Shown here: positions 35,631-45,291 of the stretch, in pieces
How positions within the stretch are numbered: position 1 is the stretch's first letter
How the letters are laid out: every line of letters starts with the position of its first letter
Assembly (NCBI RefSeq): GCF_000519305.1
Contig: NZ_JAFG01000007.1
Location: 103,994 to 167,993, forward strand
Source: Mesorhizobium ciceri WSM4083
GTDB taxonomy: Bacteria; Pseudomonadota; Alphaproteobacteria; Rhizobiales; Rhizobiaceae
Direction of reading: 5' to 3'
DNA: 64,000 nucleotides
The notes under the pieces: model-generated
Databases searched by the model: none
What the model saw: the letters and a program-made list of their open reading frames with translations, nothing else
What the model was told of the DNA's origin: nothing
Made by a program: the position numbers and the translations under genes

Positions 35631-38600
35631 CTAGAAGCTGACCTTGAGAGACGCGCTGATCGCGTTCTGTTTAACCGTTTCGCCGAAGGCGCCATTATAT
35701 CTGACGGACATGCCGACGCCATTGACGCCATTCAGCTCAAGGCCGGCGCCGACCCGATAGAGCGGCGAATCGACAGCCTCCGTCAAGTGCAATGCGGGGT
35801 TGCCAGGCAGATTCTCCGCCGCCGCGAAGCGACCTTCGATTTCCCACTCCTTGTTGGAAAACTCCACGCCAGCCTTGCCGTAGACGCGAAGGCTGGCAAT
35901 GTCGCTGAGTGCAATGTCGGTACCGATCTCGAAAGCCGGCGTCGCCGAATAATACATGTTGGCGCTGCCGTCGAAGTTGAAGGCGGCAACCGAGCCCGCT
36001 TCCGTGCCGGAAACACGCAGCCAGCGCGCGTCGAACTGCAGGGTCGGCTGCAGGTAGAAAGCACCCATCTCCTGCGTTATGCCGAGCCGCGCCGAACCGC
36101 CGAACTGGGCGGTTTTCTGCGTGTAGGTGACGCTGTTGCCGATGCCGGGCAGCAATTCCTCCGGCAGATAGTCGCCGACCAGCGTTTCGCCAGGAATGAA
36201 GGCCACCTGATCGAGGTGCGTATCGCGCTCGCCCTTGAAGGAGCCGGTGCCGCCGCCGAGCGCAAAGTCGATGAAGTAGTTCTTGTCGGCATATTTCGCC
36301 AGCGCATAGGCCTGCCAGGATTCGCCTCTCGTCGCCGACAGAAGCTCGCCGTTGAAATCGATTTTCGAGTCGAATTCGGTCCGGCCTATCGTTGCGCCAA
36401 GCGACCAGTGCTGACTGACCTCGCCAATGCCGCCAAGCGACATCGTCTTCATGACGTCGTCTCGGCTGGTGGTTCCGGCACCCGCGTCGCGGCTGTATTC
36501 GGCCTGCGGACTGATCGATGCCCAGACACAGCGGCCGTCGGGGTTCTTGTAGGCCGGAACCCCGGTGCATTCGCGCGCCGTCTCCAGCATGATGTCGGTG
36601 GAGCGGTTGATCATCTCGAATGTGTGCACGGCATAGTGCGGCGTCAGCCGCGTCAGGGCCGCGCCGAGCTCCATTTCATCGGGCAGGAAGCGCAGCATGT
36701 TGATCAGAAGCGCCATCGGATTGTCCGGGCTCGATGAAGCCTCGACATCGTCGAGATACTGCGCCATCTGGAAGACACCGGGATCGGTCGTGCCGGAGTT
36801 CGGATCCTGTGCCAACTCCAGGAAGGTCGGATTGTCGGCGTAGAGAACCAGATCCGTTCCACCGACCACCTTGGTCAGGAAATTGAAGCCGACCGCCGGA
36901 TGCAGCGTCGTCGGGGTGATGCCGGAATCGGTCATCGCCGAACCCTTGGCCAGCACATATTCGGTGAACAGCTTGTCGATCGACAGGAAGTTCAGCGGCG
37001 CCTCGCCGTCGAAGTCGCCGGCCGCGCTCAGCGCCAGGGCATCCGTGATCTGGTTGTTGAGATCGACGTCGGTGACGAAGTCGCCCGAGAATATCTGCGT
37101 GAAGCCGCCTGTGACATCCACCTTGGCCACGACGCCGATGCCCTGGTTGGTGAACAGCCCGTCATTGGTGAACTTGCCGCCGCCGAGATCGATGGTCTTG
37201 AGGCCGACCATGGAGGCGTCGGCGATATTGTGGAAGCTGTTGGTGCCGCCGCCGAGATCGATGTTGCCGATCACCCGCCCGAGCGTGTCGGCAATCTTCG
37301 AATTCTCCACATGGTCATCGCCCGATGTGCCGGTGATAGCCAGTGGGCTGAAATCGTCCAGAAGCGATTCCAGGATCGCATTCGTCGGCACGACGGGACC
37401 GGGCGCCAACAGGAAGGCTTGGAATGCCTGGAATTGCGACGCCTGGATGGTGAAGCTCGGCGTTGCGCCCATTGCATAGAGCAGGCTGTGATTGATCAGA
37501 TTGTTGTCGGCACCGCCGACAAGCATCGCCGCCACGCCGGTTCCGGCACCGCCGATCGTGTACTGGCCATTCAGGTTGATGGTGATGTTGCCCTTGGCGC
37601 CCTTGGCCGTGCTCTCGCCATAGACAGCCACGGAATCCGCACCTTGCGCGAAGAGGCTGTCACCCGCCGTCAGATCGACCGCATGGGCATTGCCGTCGCC
37701 TGTCGCGCTCTGGCCGAACATCGCATACGAACTTGCGCCCTTGACCCAGACTTGGCTGTCCGTGCTTGCGGCCGACGCCGCAGCGTCGCCGATACCACCT
37801 TGCGAGCCGGCCGCCGACTGGCCCATGGCCAGCGAATCCATGCCGCCAGCGCCACCGCCACCGCCGACCGCCTGGGCAACGATGCCGTGGCCACGGTCGC
37901 CATCGGTCTCAATGGCGCCGGACTGGATGATGGTAACCTTGCCGCCGGTGCCCTTGGTGCCACCAGGCGTGTTGAAGCCGATGGCATTCGGCCCGCCGCC
38001 GTCGTCGTCGGCGCCAAAGCGGCCGAAACCGGCACCACCGATGCCACCGCCACCACCGACCGACTGCGCGATGATGGCGATGGAATCCTTGCCCGTCGTC
38101 GTGATCGTGCCGGTGCGGATGACGGTAACATCGCCGCCATCGCCGCCATTGCCGCCGAGACCGCCAATGGCCAACGCATTCGAGCTCTTGCCCTTGGCGT
38201 CGCCGCCATAGCCGCCACCGCCGCCGACCGATTGCGCGACCACGCCATGCGCGCGCTCGCCATGGGTGATGATGATGCCGGAAACCGTGACATCGACCTT
38301 GCCACCATTGCCGCCATTGCCGCCGAAGCCGCCAAGCTGCAGCGCGACCGAATCGTCTCCCGCCGTGTCGGCCGATACCACGCCACCATAGCCGCCGCCG
38401 CCGCCGACGGACTGGGCGAAGATGCCGAGCGCCCCATCCTTCCAGGTTTCGATGATGCCGTCATTGTTGACCGTGACATGGCCGCCATTGGAGCCGTCGC
38501 CGCTCGGCAGAGAAATCGCGCCGCCGATCGTCATGTCGGCCTCCGAAGCGTTGGCCGCGGCACCTGAAGCACCGCCGCCACCGCCTACCGATTGCGCGAA

Positions 38601-41600
38601 AATGCCGTGCGAAAGATAGCCGAGCGTGGTGATCTTGCCATGATTGTCGACGATTACTTCGCCACCGCTGCTGCCCCCGCCGCCCAGCCCGCCGATCGCC
38701 AGCGTCACCGACGTTTCCGCGCTGCCTGTCTCGGTCGAGCCGGCGCCCGCCGCGCCACCGCCACCGCCCACCGATTGCGCGAAGATGCCGTGTGAATTAT
38801 CGCCCTTGGTCAGGATCTCGCCCGACCCGAAATTAGTCACATGAACGGTTTCGCCGCTCTTGCCGCCGGTGCCGCCGGCGCCGCCGAGGCTCAAGGTTAT
38901 GGCCACATTGGAGTCCTTGGCCGAGGTGCCCGAAGCGCCGCCGACGCCGCCGCTGCCGCCGATCGACTGCGCCAGTATGCCGTGCGAATAGGCCTTCTCG
39001 GTCTGGATCCAGCCGCTGTTTTCGACATTGACCTTGCCGCCATTACCGCCAACGTTGCCGGACCCGCCCAGTGACAGGTTGACACTGACTTCCGATTCAT
39101 CGGTATGACCGGTGCTTTCGCCGGCGCCACCGGCGCCACCGCCGCCGCCCACCGACTGTGCGAAGATGCCGATGGAACGCTCCTGCTGGGTCCAGATGCC
39201 GGCCGTGGCGAGATTGAAGACGTCGACCTGGAAAGCGCTGCCACCGCCGCCGCCCGCCCCGCCAAGCGCGCCACCGATCGCATATTTACCCAATACGCCC
39301 GATGTCGCCGAGCCGCCGACACCACCACCGCCGCCGATCGAGTTGGCGCTGATACCATACGAATCGGCGCCGTCGGTCACGATCAGGCTCCGGTTGGTTA
39401 CAGAGACCGTGCCGCCATTGCCGGCGCCGCCCGCGGCGAGGCCGATCGCCGCGCCGATGCCGACGGACGTCTCGCCTTCGCTGCCTCCGCCAACGATCTC
39501 CTCGTCGGTCGAAGCCGCGCCGCCGCCGCCGCCGCCGCCGCCGACCGACATCGCCAGGATACCGATGGAGTTGAAGCCCTGGGTCCGGATTACCCCGGAA
39601 TTGTCGACATGCACGCCGGCGCCGATGACGTTGTTGCCGTCATCCAGGCGGAACAACGCCGCATCGTTGCCGGAGCCGCCCGAACCGCCAATGCCGACAT
39701 TGACGGTGACACTCGTCTCGCTGGTGCCGCCAAGGTGGAACGCCTTGGCGTTGCTCGATCCGCCCATGCCGCCGCCGCCGCCCAGCGATTGCGCGACGAT
39801 GCCCGAGGAGAAATCGCCCTTGGTCGTCAAATTGCCGGTGTTGATCACGTCGACCGCGCCGGAGATATTGCCGGTGCCGCCACCGCCGCCGACGGTTACA
39901 TTGGCCGCAACGTTGACGCCTTGGCCGCCGCCCAGATCGGCGGTCGCACCGTTGGTCGAGCCGCCATTGCCGCCGCCGCCGCCGATCGACTGCGCAAGGA
40001 TCGCCGCGCTCATGTCGCCATCCGTCTGCACCGTCATGGCATTGTGGACGAGCACATCGTCGCTGACATTGCCGTCGCCGCCGCCGCCGCCGATGCTCAC
40101 CGTGGCGTTGACGCTGACATTGACGCCATAGCCGCCAGCCGCAGCCCAGGAATCGCCGCCATTGCCGCCGCTGCCCGCAACCGACTGGGCAAGAATACCG
40201 CCAGCCTGGTAACCCTTGGTGACGATGCTGCCGCCGCCGCTGAGGCCGGTATCGACGATCACCAGATCGCTGCGGCCACCGTCGCCACCCCAGCCGCCGA
40301 CAGTAACGCCGAGGCTGACATTGACGCCGTTGCTGACCGAGCCGGCCATCGTGGCCGCACGGCCGCCATTGCCGCCGCCGCCGCCAATCGACTGTGCCAC
40401 GATGCCGCCCGAGCCGACCGCGTCGGTGTCGGCGATGATGTTGCCGTCCGCCCTGACCGTAACCTTGCCACCAGGGCCGCCATCGCCGCCCTCGCCGCCA
40501 ACCGAAACGCCGACCGCTGCCGATGCGTAGAAACCCGCACTGAAAGCTCCGGAATAGGCGTTGCCGCCATTGCCGCCGCTGCCGCCGACCGATTGCGCCA
40601 GGATGGCTTTGGCGCCCGCGCCTCCGACATGGATGTCGCCCTTGTGCGTGACGGTGACCTGATCGCTCAGGTTCGCATCCCCGCCTCCGCCGCCGATCGC
40701 GACGCCAACTGCACCGAATACACCGACCGCGACCGCGCCGGCGCTACCGCCATTACCGCCGCCACCGCCGACCGATTGCGCCAGGATGCCATGCGCGAGC
40801 GCGCCTTTGGTGGTTATGTTTGCGGTGTTTTTGACCTCGACCTGGCCACCTGCCCCGCCAGCGCCGCCCTGACCACCGACAGCGACAGCCGCAAAGGCGC
40901 CACCGGCGCCCGCCAGGCCTCCATCACCACCTGAACCACCGACCGACTGCGCGAAGATGCCGATCGAGAGGTCCCTGTCAGTGGTGATCCGAGCCGTATT
41001 TTCGACATAGACTTTCTGGCTGCCACCACCGGAACTGCCATTGCCGCCGAGCGAGAAGGAAGGCCCGCCAACCGTCACCGCAAAGCCGCCGGAGCCGCCG
41101 CCGCCGCCGACCGACTGCGCCATGATGCCGTGCGAGTGGACGCCTTCGGTCTGCACGACGGCGCCATTGATGACATCAACGGTCTTGCCGCCGCCACCGC
41201 CGGCGCCCTTGCCACCGATCCCGATGCCGAGGCCCAGGTTCAGCCCTGCGGAACCGCCGCCGGTGCCGCCGCCACCGCCGATGGATTGCGCGACAATGCC
41301 CGTCGAGCGATCGCCGATCGTATGGATCAAGCCGCCACCAATTGTGGCCCTGACCGTCTCGGCCTCGCCGGCCGCTCCGCCTTTGCCGCCGATGCCGATG
41401 GTCGCAGCGATAGCGCCATTGAAGGAAAAGCCGCCATTGCCGCCGCCGCCGCCGATCGATTGAACGATCAGGCCAGCGGAGTCGGCGCCGTGGGTTGTGA
41501 TATTCGAGGTGGTGGAGTTGTAGACGACCTTACCCGCGGCGCCGCCGCCGGCGCCACTGCCGCCGATGCCGACGGTCAGGCCAAGGCCGACACCGATGAC

Positions 41601-43976
41601 CCCGCCGCCATTGCCGCCGCCGCCGCCGATCGATTGCACGATGATACCGGCCGACCTTTCCTTGAAGGTCTCGACCGAGCCATTATAGGTCGCATCGACT
41701 GCCTTGCCCGCGCCTGCCGCGCCGCCGCCGCCACCGATGCCCAGATTGGCGATCGCGCCAAACGTGCCGACGAAGCCGCCATTGCCGCCACCGCCGCCGA
41801 CCGACTGTACGACGAGGCCGATCGAGTCGGTGCCGCGCGTGATGATCGATTGCTGGCCGCCATTGGCGGTGCGGAAGAACACGTCGCCGCCATCGCCGCC
41901 GCCGCTGCCCTTGCCGCCGATTCCAACGCTCGCTCCGAAGAGGGCGCCTTCCACGACAAAGCCGCCATTGCCGCCGCCGCCGCCAAGCGATTGGACGACG
42001 ATGCCTCCCGACCGGTCCTGCAGGGTTTCGACCGAGCCGCCGGTGGTGACGTCGACTTTCCTGGCGAAGCCGCCTGAGCCAGCCGAGCCGCCGACGCCGA
42101 CAGCCACGAGACCCGCGCCACCGAGAGCGAAGCCGCCATTGCCGCCGCCGCCGCCCACCGACTGGGCGAGGATGCCGATGGAATCGGTGCCGCGCGTCGT
42201 GACCTTGGCGTTTGCGATGTTGTAGGTGACCTCGTCTCCGTTGCCGGCCGCGCTGCCGCTGCCGCCGACCGAAACAGACACGATGCCGCCAAGCGCAAAG
42301 GCGCCACCGCCATTGCCGCCGCCGCCACCCACCGACTGTGCGAGGATGCCAATGGCCGAACGACCGTTGGTGTCGACCGTCGGACCGGTCGCGGCCTGGT
42401 TGACGTTGACGGCTCCGGCATTGCCGCCGGTTCCGCCGCCGCCGCCGACCGCGACAGCGACTGCCGGGGCGACCGACAGGGCAAAGCCGCCATTGCCGCC
42501 ACCACCACCGACCGACTGAGCCAGCACGCCATGCGCGCCATCGCCGCTGCCGTCAGCGCCAGTTGTTATCGTGCCGCCGACATTGGCGATGACAGTTCCG
42601 CCTTTGCCGCCGCCGCCGGCTGTGCCGCCGATCGATACGATGCCGGCTGCCCCGCCGCCATCACCGCCGCCGCCGCCGACCGATTCGACCAGCATGCCAA
42701 TAGCACCCCGACCATCGGTGGTGATGTTGCCAGTGTTGGTACCGGTTGCATTGGCGCCATCATTGCCCGCGCCTCCGGTGCCACCGCCACCGAACAGGCC
42801 GAAGGCGTCGCCTCCGCCACCACCGCCGCCGCCGACCGACTGCACGGCCATGCCGCTGGCGAAATCACCATGCGTTATGATGCCGCCCGAATTGCTGCCC
42901 GTGGCATTTCCGCCCAAAGTGGCGCCGCCGCCGTTGCCGCCGCCGCTGACGACCCCGACGCCATCGGCGCCATTGCCACCCACACCACCTGCCGACCGCA
43001 CCAGCATGCCATAAGAGGCCAATCCCGATGTTTCCACCTTGCCGGCGTTGCTTGCCGATGCGGTGCCGCCGGAAGCGCCATCACCGCCGTCACCAGCATC
43101 GACGCCGAGACTGACGATGTTGTCACCGCCCTGGCCGCCATTGCCGCCGCTGGCGTTGGAAAAGATGCCGTAGGAGAAGTCGCCCGTCGTCGTGATATCG
43201 CTGGTGCCAGACGCAACGGCGTTGGCGCTGCCGCCGGTGTTGCCGCTTCCGGCGTCGCCGCCGAGGTTCGCGATCGCCGGAAGGGCGCCACCGCCACTGC
43301 CGCCATCGCCGCCGATCGCGGAAGCTATGAATCCATGATGGCCCGAGCCGATGGTCGAAATCGTGGCGTTGTTGAGAACATCGACGGATCCGCCAACACC
43401 GCCATTGCCGCCCTCACCACCATTGGTTTCAATGGGCGTTCCAGCCAGGCCTTCGCCGCCGTCGCCGCCGTCGCCGCCATTGGCAGTGCCGCCAAATCCA
43501 GATGCGTTGACGTTTATCTGCGGGGTGTTGTTTACGGCTCCAGGGGTGGCATTTGTAATCGATCCGCCGGGATCGCCATTATCACCATCTGCGTCAAAAC
43601 CACCAGGTCCCCTGTCCGGAGCATCCGGGCCGTTCTCGTCTATGACGAACTGAGCATGCGCCGCCGGTATCGGCGGAAAACCCACCAGCGCGGTGGCGCC
43701 GAGGAGGACCATGAACCGTCCGGCAATCACACCTGGCCGGCGACGGCGACCCGAGCCAGACGCTTCTTGCGCACATGCCGCCGGTCCAAGTTTAAACAAA
43801 GTCCACGCTTGCGCCGCACGAAGCGAACAAGGCGAACTGCCGGGCAGCGCTTGGCGGGCAAGCCCTGCTTGCTGGGATACTTCTGCCACATGGGCATTGG
43901 CAGCGTCGATACCGGAACCCGAAACCGCGAATGCGCGTTTGATGGCAAAGCCACCGCGCCTCAAAAACAAAGCCAT
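35631..43976 (-). CDS. Giant glycine-repeat autotransporter
   Basis: About 2781 aa. The N-terminal ~109 residues are an extended export region ending in GFPPIPAAHAQ. The passenger contains about 30 imperfect repeats built around hGILAQSVGGGGGNGG and spaced roughly 45-70 residues. Each has a variable beta-rich part such as VTTRGTDSIGILAQSVGGG. After residue ~2000 comes a non-repetitive stretch, and the last ~290 residues form an autotransporter beta-barrel (SLGATIGRTEFDSKI, NGAFGETVKQNAISASLKVSF) ending in Phe. The product should be a surface-exposed beta-solenoid. The start is uncertain; ATG 43712 is an alternative but gives a poor signal peptide. Plus-strand ORFs over this gene are shadows. 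Confidence 0.9.
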   Translation of the reverse strand: MALFLRRGGFAIKRAFAVSGSGIDAANAHVAEVSQQAGLARQALPGSSPCSLRAAQAWTLFKLGPAACAQEASGSGRRRRPGVIAGRFMVLLGATALVGFPPIPAAHAQFVIDENGPDAPDRGPGGFDADGDNGDPGGSITNATPGAVNNTPQINVNASGFGGTANGGDGGDGGEGLAGTPIETNGGEGGNGGVGGSVDVLNNATISTIGSGHHGFIASAIGGDGGSGGGALPAIANLGGDAGSGNTGGSANAVASGTSDITTTGDFSYGIFSNASGGNGGQGGDNIVSLGVDAGDGGDGASGGTASASNAGKVETSGLASYGMLVRSAGGVGGNGADGVGVVSGGGNGGGATLGGNATGSNSGGIITHGDFASGMAVQSVGGGGGGGGDAFGLFGGGGTGGAGNDGANATGTNTGNITTDGRGAIGMLVESVGGGGGDGGGAAGIVSIGGTAGGGGKGGTVIANVGGTITTGADGSGDGAHGVLAQSVGGGGGNGGFALSVAPAVAVAVGGGGGTGGNAGAVNVNQAATGPTVDTNGRSAIGILAQSVGGGGGNGGGAFALGGIVSVSVGGSGSAAGNGDEVTYNIANAKVTTRGTDSIGILAQSVGGGGGNGGFALGGAGLVAVGVGGSAGSGGFARKVDVTTGGSVETLQDRSGGIVVQSLGGGGGNGGFVVEGALFGASVGIGGKGSGGGDGGDVFFRTANGGQQSIITRGTDSIGLVVQSVGGGGGNGGFVGTFGAIANLGIGGGGGAAGAGKAVDATYNGSVETFKERSAGIIVQSIGGGGGNGGGVIGVGLGLTVGIGGSGAGGGAAGKVVYNSTTSNITTHGADSAGLIVQSIGGGGGNGGFSFNGAIAATIGIGGKGGAAGEAETVRATIGGGLIHTIGDRSTGIVAQSIGGGGGTGGGSAGLNLGLGIGIGGKGAGGGGGKTVDVINGAVVQTEGVHSHGIMAQSVGGGGGSGGFAVTVGGPSFSLGGNGSSGGGSQKVYVENTARITTDRDLSIGIFAQSVGGSGGDGGLAGAGGAFAAVAVGGQGGAGGAGGQVEVKNTANITTKGALAHGILAQSVGGGGGNGGSAGAVAVGVFGAVGVAIGGGGGDANLSDQVTVTHKGDIHVGGAGAKAILAQSVGGSGGNGGNAYSGAFSAGFYASAAVGVSVGGEGGDGGPGGKVTVRADGNIIADTDAVGSGGIVAQSIGGGGGNGGRAATMAGSVSNGVNVSLGVTVGGWGGDGGRSDLVIVDTGLSGGGSIVTKGYQAGGILAQSVAGSGGNGGDSWAAAGGYGVNVSVNATVSIGGGGGDGNVSDDVLVHNAMTVQTDGDMSAAILAQSIGGGGGNGGSTNGATADLGGGQGVNVAANVTVGGGGGTGNISGAVDVINTGNLTTKGDFSSGIVAQSLGGGGGMGGSSNAKAFHLGGTSETSVTVNVGIGGSGGSGNDAALFRLDDGNNVIGAGVHVDNSGVIRTQGFNSIGILAMSVGGGGGGGGAASTDEEIVGGGSEGETSVGIGAAIGLAAGGAGNGGTVSVTNRSLIVTDGADSYGISANSIGGGGGVGGSATSGVLGKYAIGGALGGAGGGGGSAFQVDVFNLATAGIWTQQERSIGIFAQSVGGGGGAGGAGESTGHTDESEVSVNLSLGGSGNVGGNGGKVNVENSGWIQTEKAYSHGILAQSIGGSGGVGGASGTSAKDSNVAITLSLGGAGGTGGKSGETVHVTNFGSGEILTKGDNSHGIFAQSVGGGGGAAGAGSTETGSAETSVTLAIGGLGGGGSSGGEVIVDNHGKITTLGYLSHGIFAQSVGGGGGASGAAANASEADMTIGGAISLPSGDGSNGGHVTVNNDGIIETWKDGALGIFAQSVGGGGGYGGVVSADTAGDDSVALQLGGFGGNGGNGGKVDVTVSGIIITHGERAHGVVAQSVGGGGGYGGDAKGKSSNALAIGGLGGNGGDGGDVTVIRTGTITTTGKDSIAIIAQSVGGGGGIGGAGFGRFGADDDGGGPNAIGFNTPGGTKGTGGKVTIIQSGAIETDGDRGHGIVAQAVGGGGGAGGMDSLAMGQSAAGSQGGIGDAAASAASTDSQVWVKGASSYAMFGQSATGDGNAHAVDLTAGDSLFAQGADSVAVYGESTAKGAKGNITINLNGQYTIGGAGTGVAAMLVGGADNNLINHSLLYAMGATPSFTIQASQFQAFQAFLLAPGPVVPTNAILESLLDDFSPLAITGTSGDDHVENSKIADTLGRVIGNIDLGGGTNSFHNIADASMVGLKTIDLGGGKFTNDGLFTNQGIGVVAKVDVTGGFTQIFSGDFVTDVDLNNQITDALALSAAGDFDGEAPLNFLSIDKLFTEYVLAKGSAMTDSGITPTTLHPAVGFNFLTKVVGGTDLVLYADNPTFLELAQDPNSGTTDPGVFQMAQYLDDVEASSSPDNPMALLINMLRFLPDEMELGAALTRLTPHYAVHTFEMINRSTDIMLETARECTGVPAYKNPDGRCVWASISPQAEYSRDAGAGTTSRDDVMKTMSLGGIGEVSQHWSLGATIGRTEFDSKIDFNGELLSATRGESWQAYALAKYADKNYFIDFALGGGTGSFKGERDTHLDQVAFIPGETLVGDYLPEELLPGIGNSVTYTQKTAQFGGSARLGITQEMGAFYLQPTLQFDARWLRVSGTEAGSVAAFNFDGSANMYYSATPAFEIGTDIALSDIASLRVYGKAGVEFSNKEWEIEGRFAAAENLPGNPALHLTEAVDSPLYRVGAGLELNGVNGVGMSVRYNGAFGETVKQNAISASLKVSF

Positions 43977-44374
43977 GCACTTACCCCCCGTTTTACGGGG
44001 GCGCGCCCTCAATGCCTGCTTGAGTCCGACGCCACCGCTATGCTCTGCTCATGCAATTGCAATAAGGATGCCGGCACTGCGCAATAAGGTTCAATGCATT
44101 AAAACAGAGCATCCGCATTCCCACTTGCGGAGCTCTGGCTCAATTAGAATACATTAACTTATGCCGGATGAAACCGAAAATTTACGTGGGGAACACTGAC
44201 CAAAGCCACTGACGTTTCATAGTCGTCATATGACGACTATCTGCCGTTTCGCGGCCGGAATCGCAGAACAAAGCGATTGAACTGCCCGATTTCGCGATCC
44301 TCGACCCGCTGGCCATGGCATCGCCGCGCAAACGTCCTATATCAGTGGACAGAGTCTTTGCGCGGAATGAGCGG
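43977..44374. other. Divergent intergenic region of the autotransporter
   Basis: About 400 bp, more AT-rich than its surroundings, between the autotransporter start and the Gln-rich gene. It contains the 22-bp palindrome at 44219-44240. No tRNA or convincing ORF. Likely holds both divergent promoters. Confidence 0.4.
44219..44240. promoter_or_regulatory. Perfect 22-bp palindrome, candidate operator
   Basis: The half-site ATAGTCGTCAT is followed immediately by its exact inverse. Such a long exact palindrome is unlikely by chance and lies between two divergent genes, so a dimeric repressor or activator site is the likely reading. The cognate regulator is unknown. Confidence 0.55.
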
Positions 44375-44683
44375 ATGTCGGCACTTCGGCCATCAACGAC
44401 CTTCACAGTGGCAATGCTGGCCACGGCAGTGCTGGCGGGCGCTTGCCTGCCGGCTTCCGCGCAAGCGCTCAATTCCGCTACCGGCAACAATGCGCTGATC
44501 CGGCAGAACGACCTGCAAATCCTGCAAAACAGGATACAACGGCAGCAATATCAGCAGCAACAACAGCAGAATCGCGCCCAGGACCGCCAGATCGTTCAGC
44601 AACCGCCACCGGTCGTGCAGCAGCTCAAGCCAAGCTGCCAAACCCAGATAATCGGCACCACCGCCGTGAGCAATTGTCGCTGA
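44375..44683 (+). CDS. Small secreted Gln-rich protein
   Basis: A 102-aa protein. A signal peptide (FTVAMLATAVLAGACLPASAQA) is followed by a Gln/Asn/Arg-rich helix (LQILQNRIQRQQYQQQQQQN) and a short tail with two cysteines (SCQTQIIGTTAVSNC) that may pair. ATG 44375 gives the best signal peptide; an in-frame ATG at 44315 would add 20 residues. No family recognised. It is divergent from the autotransporter and may share control with it. Confidence 0.7.
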   Translation: MSALRPSTTFTVAMLATAVLAGACLPASAQALNSATGNNALIRQNDLQILQNRIQRQQYQQQQQQNRAQDRQIVQQPPPVVQQLKPSCQTQIIGTTAVSNCR

Positions 44684-44810
44684 CATCAAGGCCTTTTTCG
44701 TTTATTTAGCCGACTTATGTATTTCGAGTGTCTTTCGGCACATTCGAAAGTTTTGGTTTTGCAACGACGCCTTGTCGGGCTATGCGGCATTGCATCGACT
44801 GGATTGACGA

Positions 44811-45287
44811 ATGGCAGCCACCAAGAAGAAGGCCGTACGCAAGGCAAAGAAGGGCGAGAGGATCCGCCAGGTGGCGGCTATTCCCTTTCGGCTGACCCCG
44901 CACGGCGACATCGAGGTTATGCTGGTCACGTCGCGTACCACCAGGCGCTTCATCGTCCCCAAGGGCTGGCCGATGAAGGGCAAGAGCGGACGCAAGGCGG
45001 CCACCATCGAGGCGCAGGAGGAAGCCGGCGTGCTCGGCAAGACGCTGAAGCAGCCGGCGGGCACCTATTCCTACTGGAAGCGGCTGGCCAATCGCTTTGT
45101 CCGCGTCGACGTCATCGTCTATCTGCTCGAGGTAAGCGAGGAACTGGCCGACTGGCAGGAAGCCAAACGACGCCAGCGGGCCTGGCTGGCGCCAGCCGAT
45201 GCGGCCATGCTCATCGACGAGCCGGATCTTTCAACGCTGGTGAAGACACTGAAGATCCCTCAGCCTGTGCCGGTGGACCAGGCGTAA
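44811..45287 (+). CDS. Nudix hydrolase family protein
   Basis: A 158-aa protein with a basic N-terminus (MAATKKKAVRKAKKGERIRQ) and the fold features AAIPFRLTPHGDIEVMLVTS and FIVPKGWPMKGK. The Nudix box is degenerate: GKSGRKAATIEAQEEAGV retains EAxEEAGV, but the first Glu and the Arg of GX5EX7REUXEEXGU are replaced. It most resembles the diphosphoinositol polyphosphate phosphohydrolase-like bacterial group. Substrate unknown. Confidence 0.88.
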   Translation: MAATKKKAVRKAKKGERIRQVAAIPFRLTPHGDIEVMLVTSRTTRRFIVPKGWPMKGKSGRKAATIEAQEEAGVLGKTLKQPAGTYSYWKRLANRFVRVDVIVYLLEVSEELADWQEAKRRQRAWLAPADAAMLIDEPDLSTLVKTLKIPQPVPVDQA

Positions 45288-45291
45288 AGCC

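Noticed and set aside
39105..42077. Long Ala/Asp-rich and Pro-rich plus-strand ORFs inside the autotransporter
   Set aside because: They are the reverse reading of the glycine repeats and have no start signals.
40000..42500. CRISPR-like regular repeats
   Set aside because: The periodicity is coding: it encodes the glycine repeats of the autotransporter, with degenerate units and no fixed spacers.
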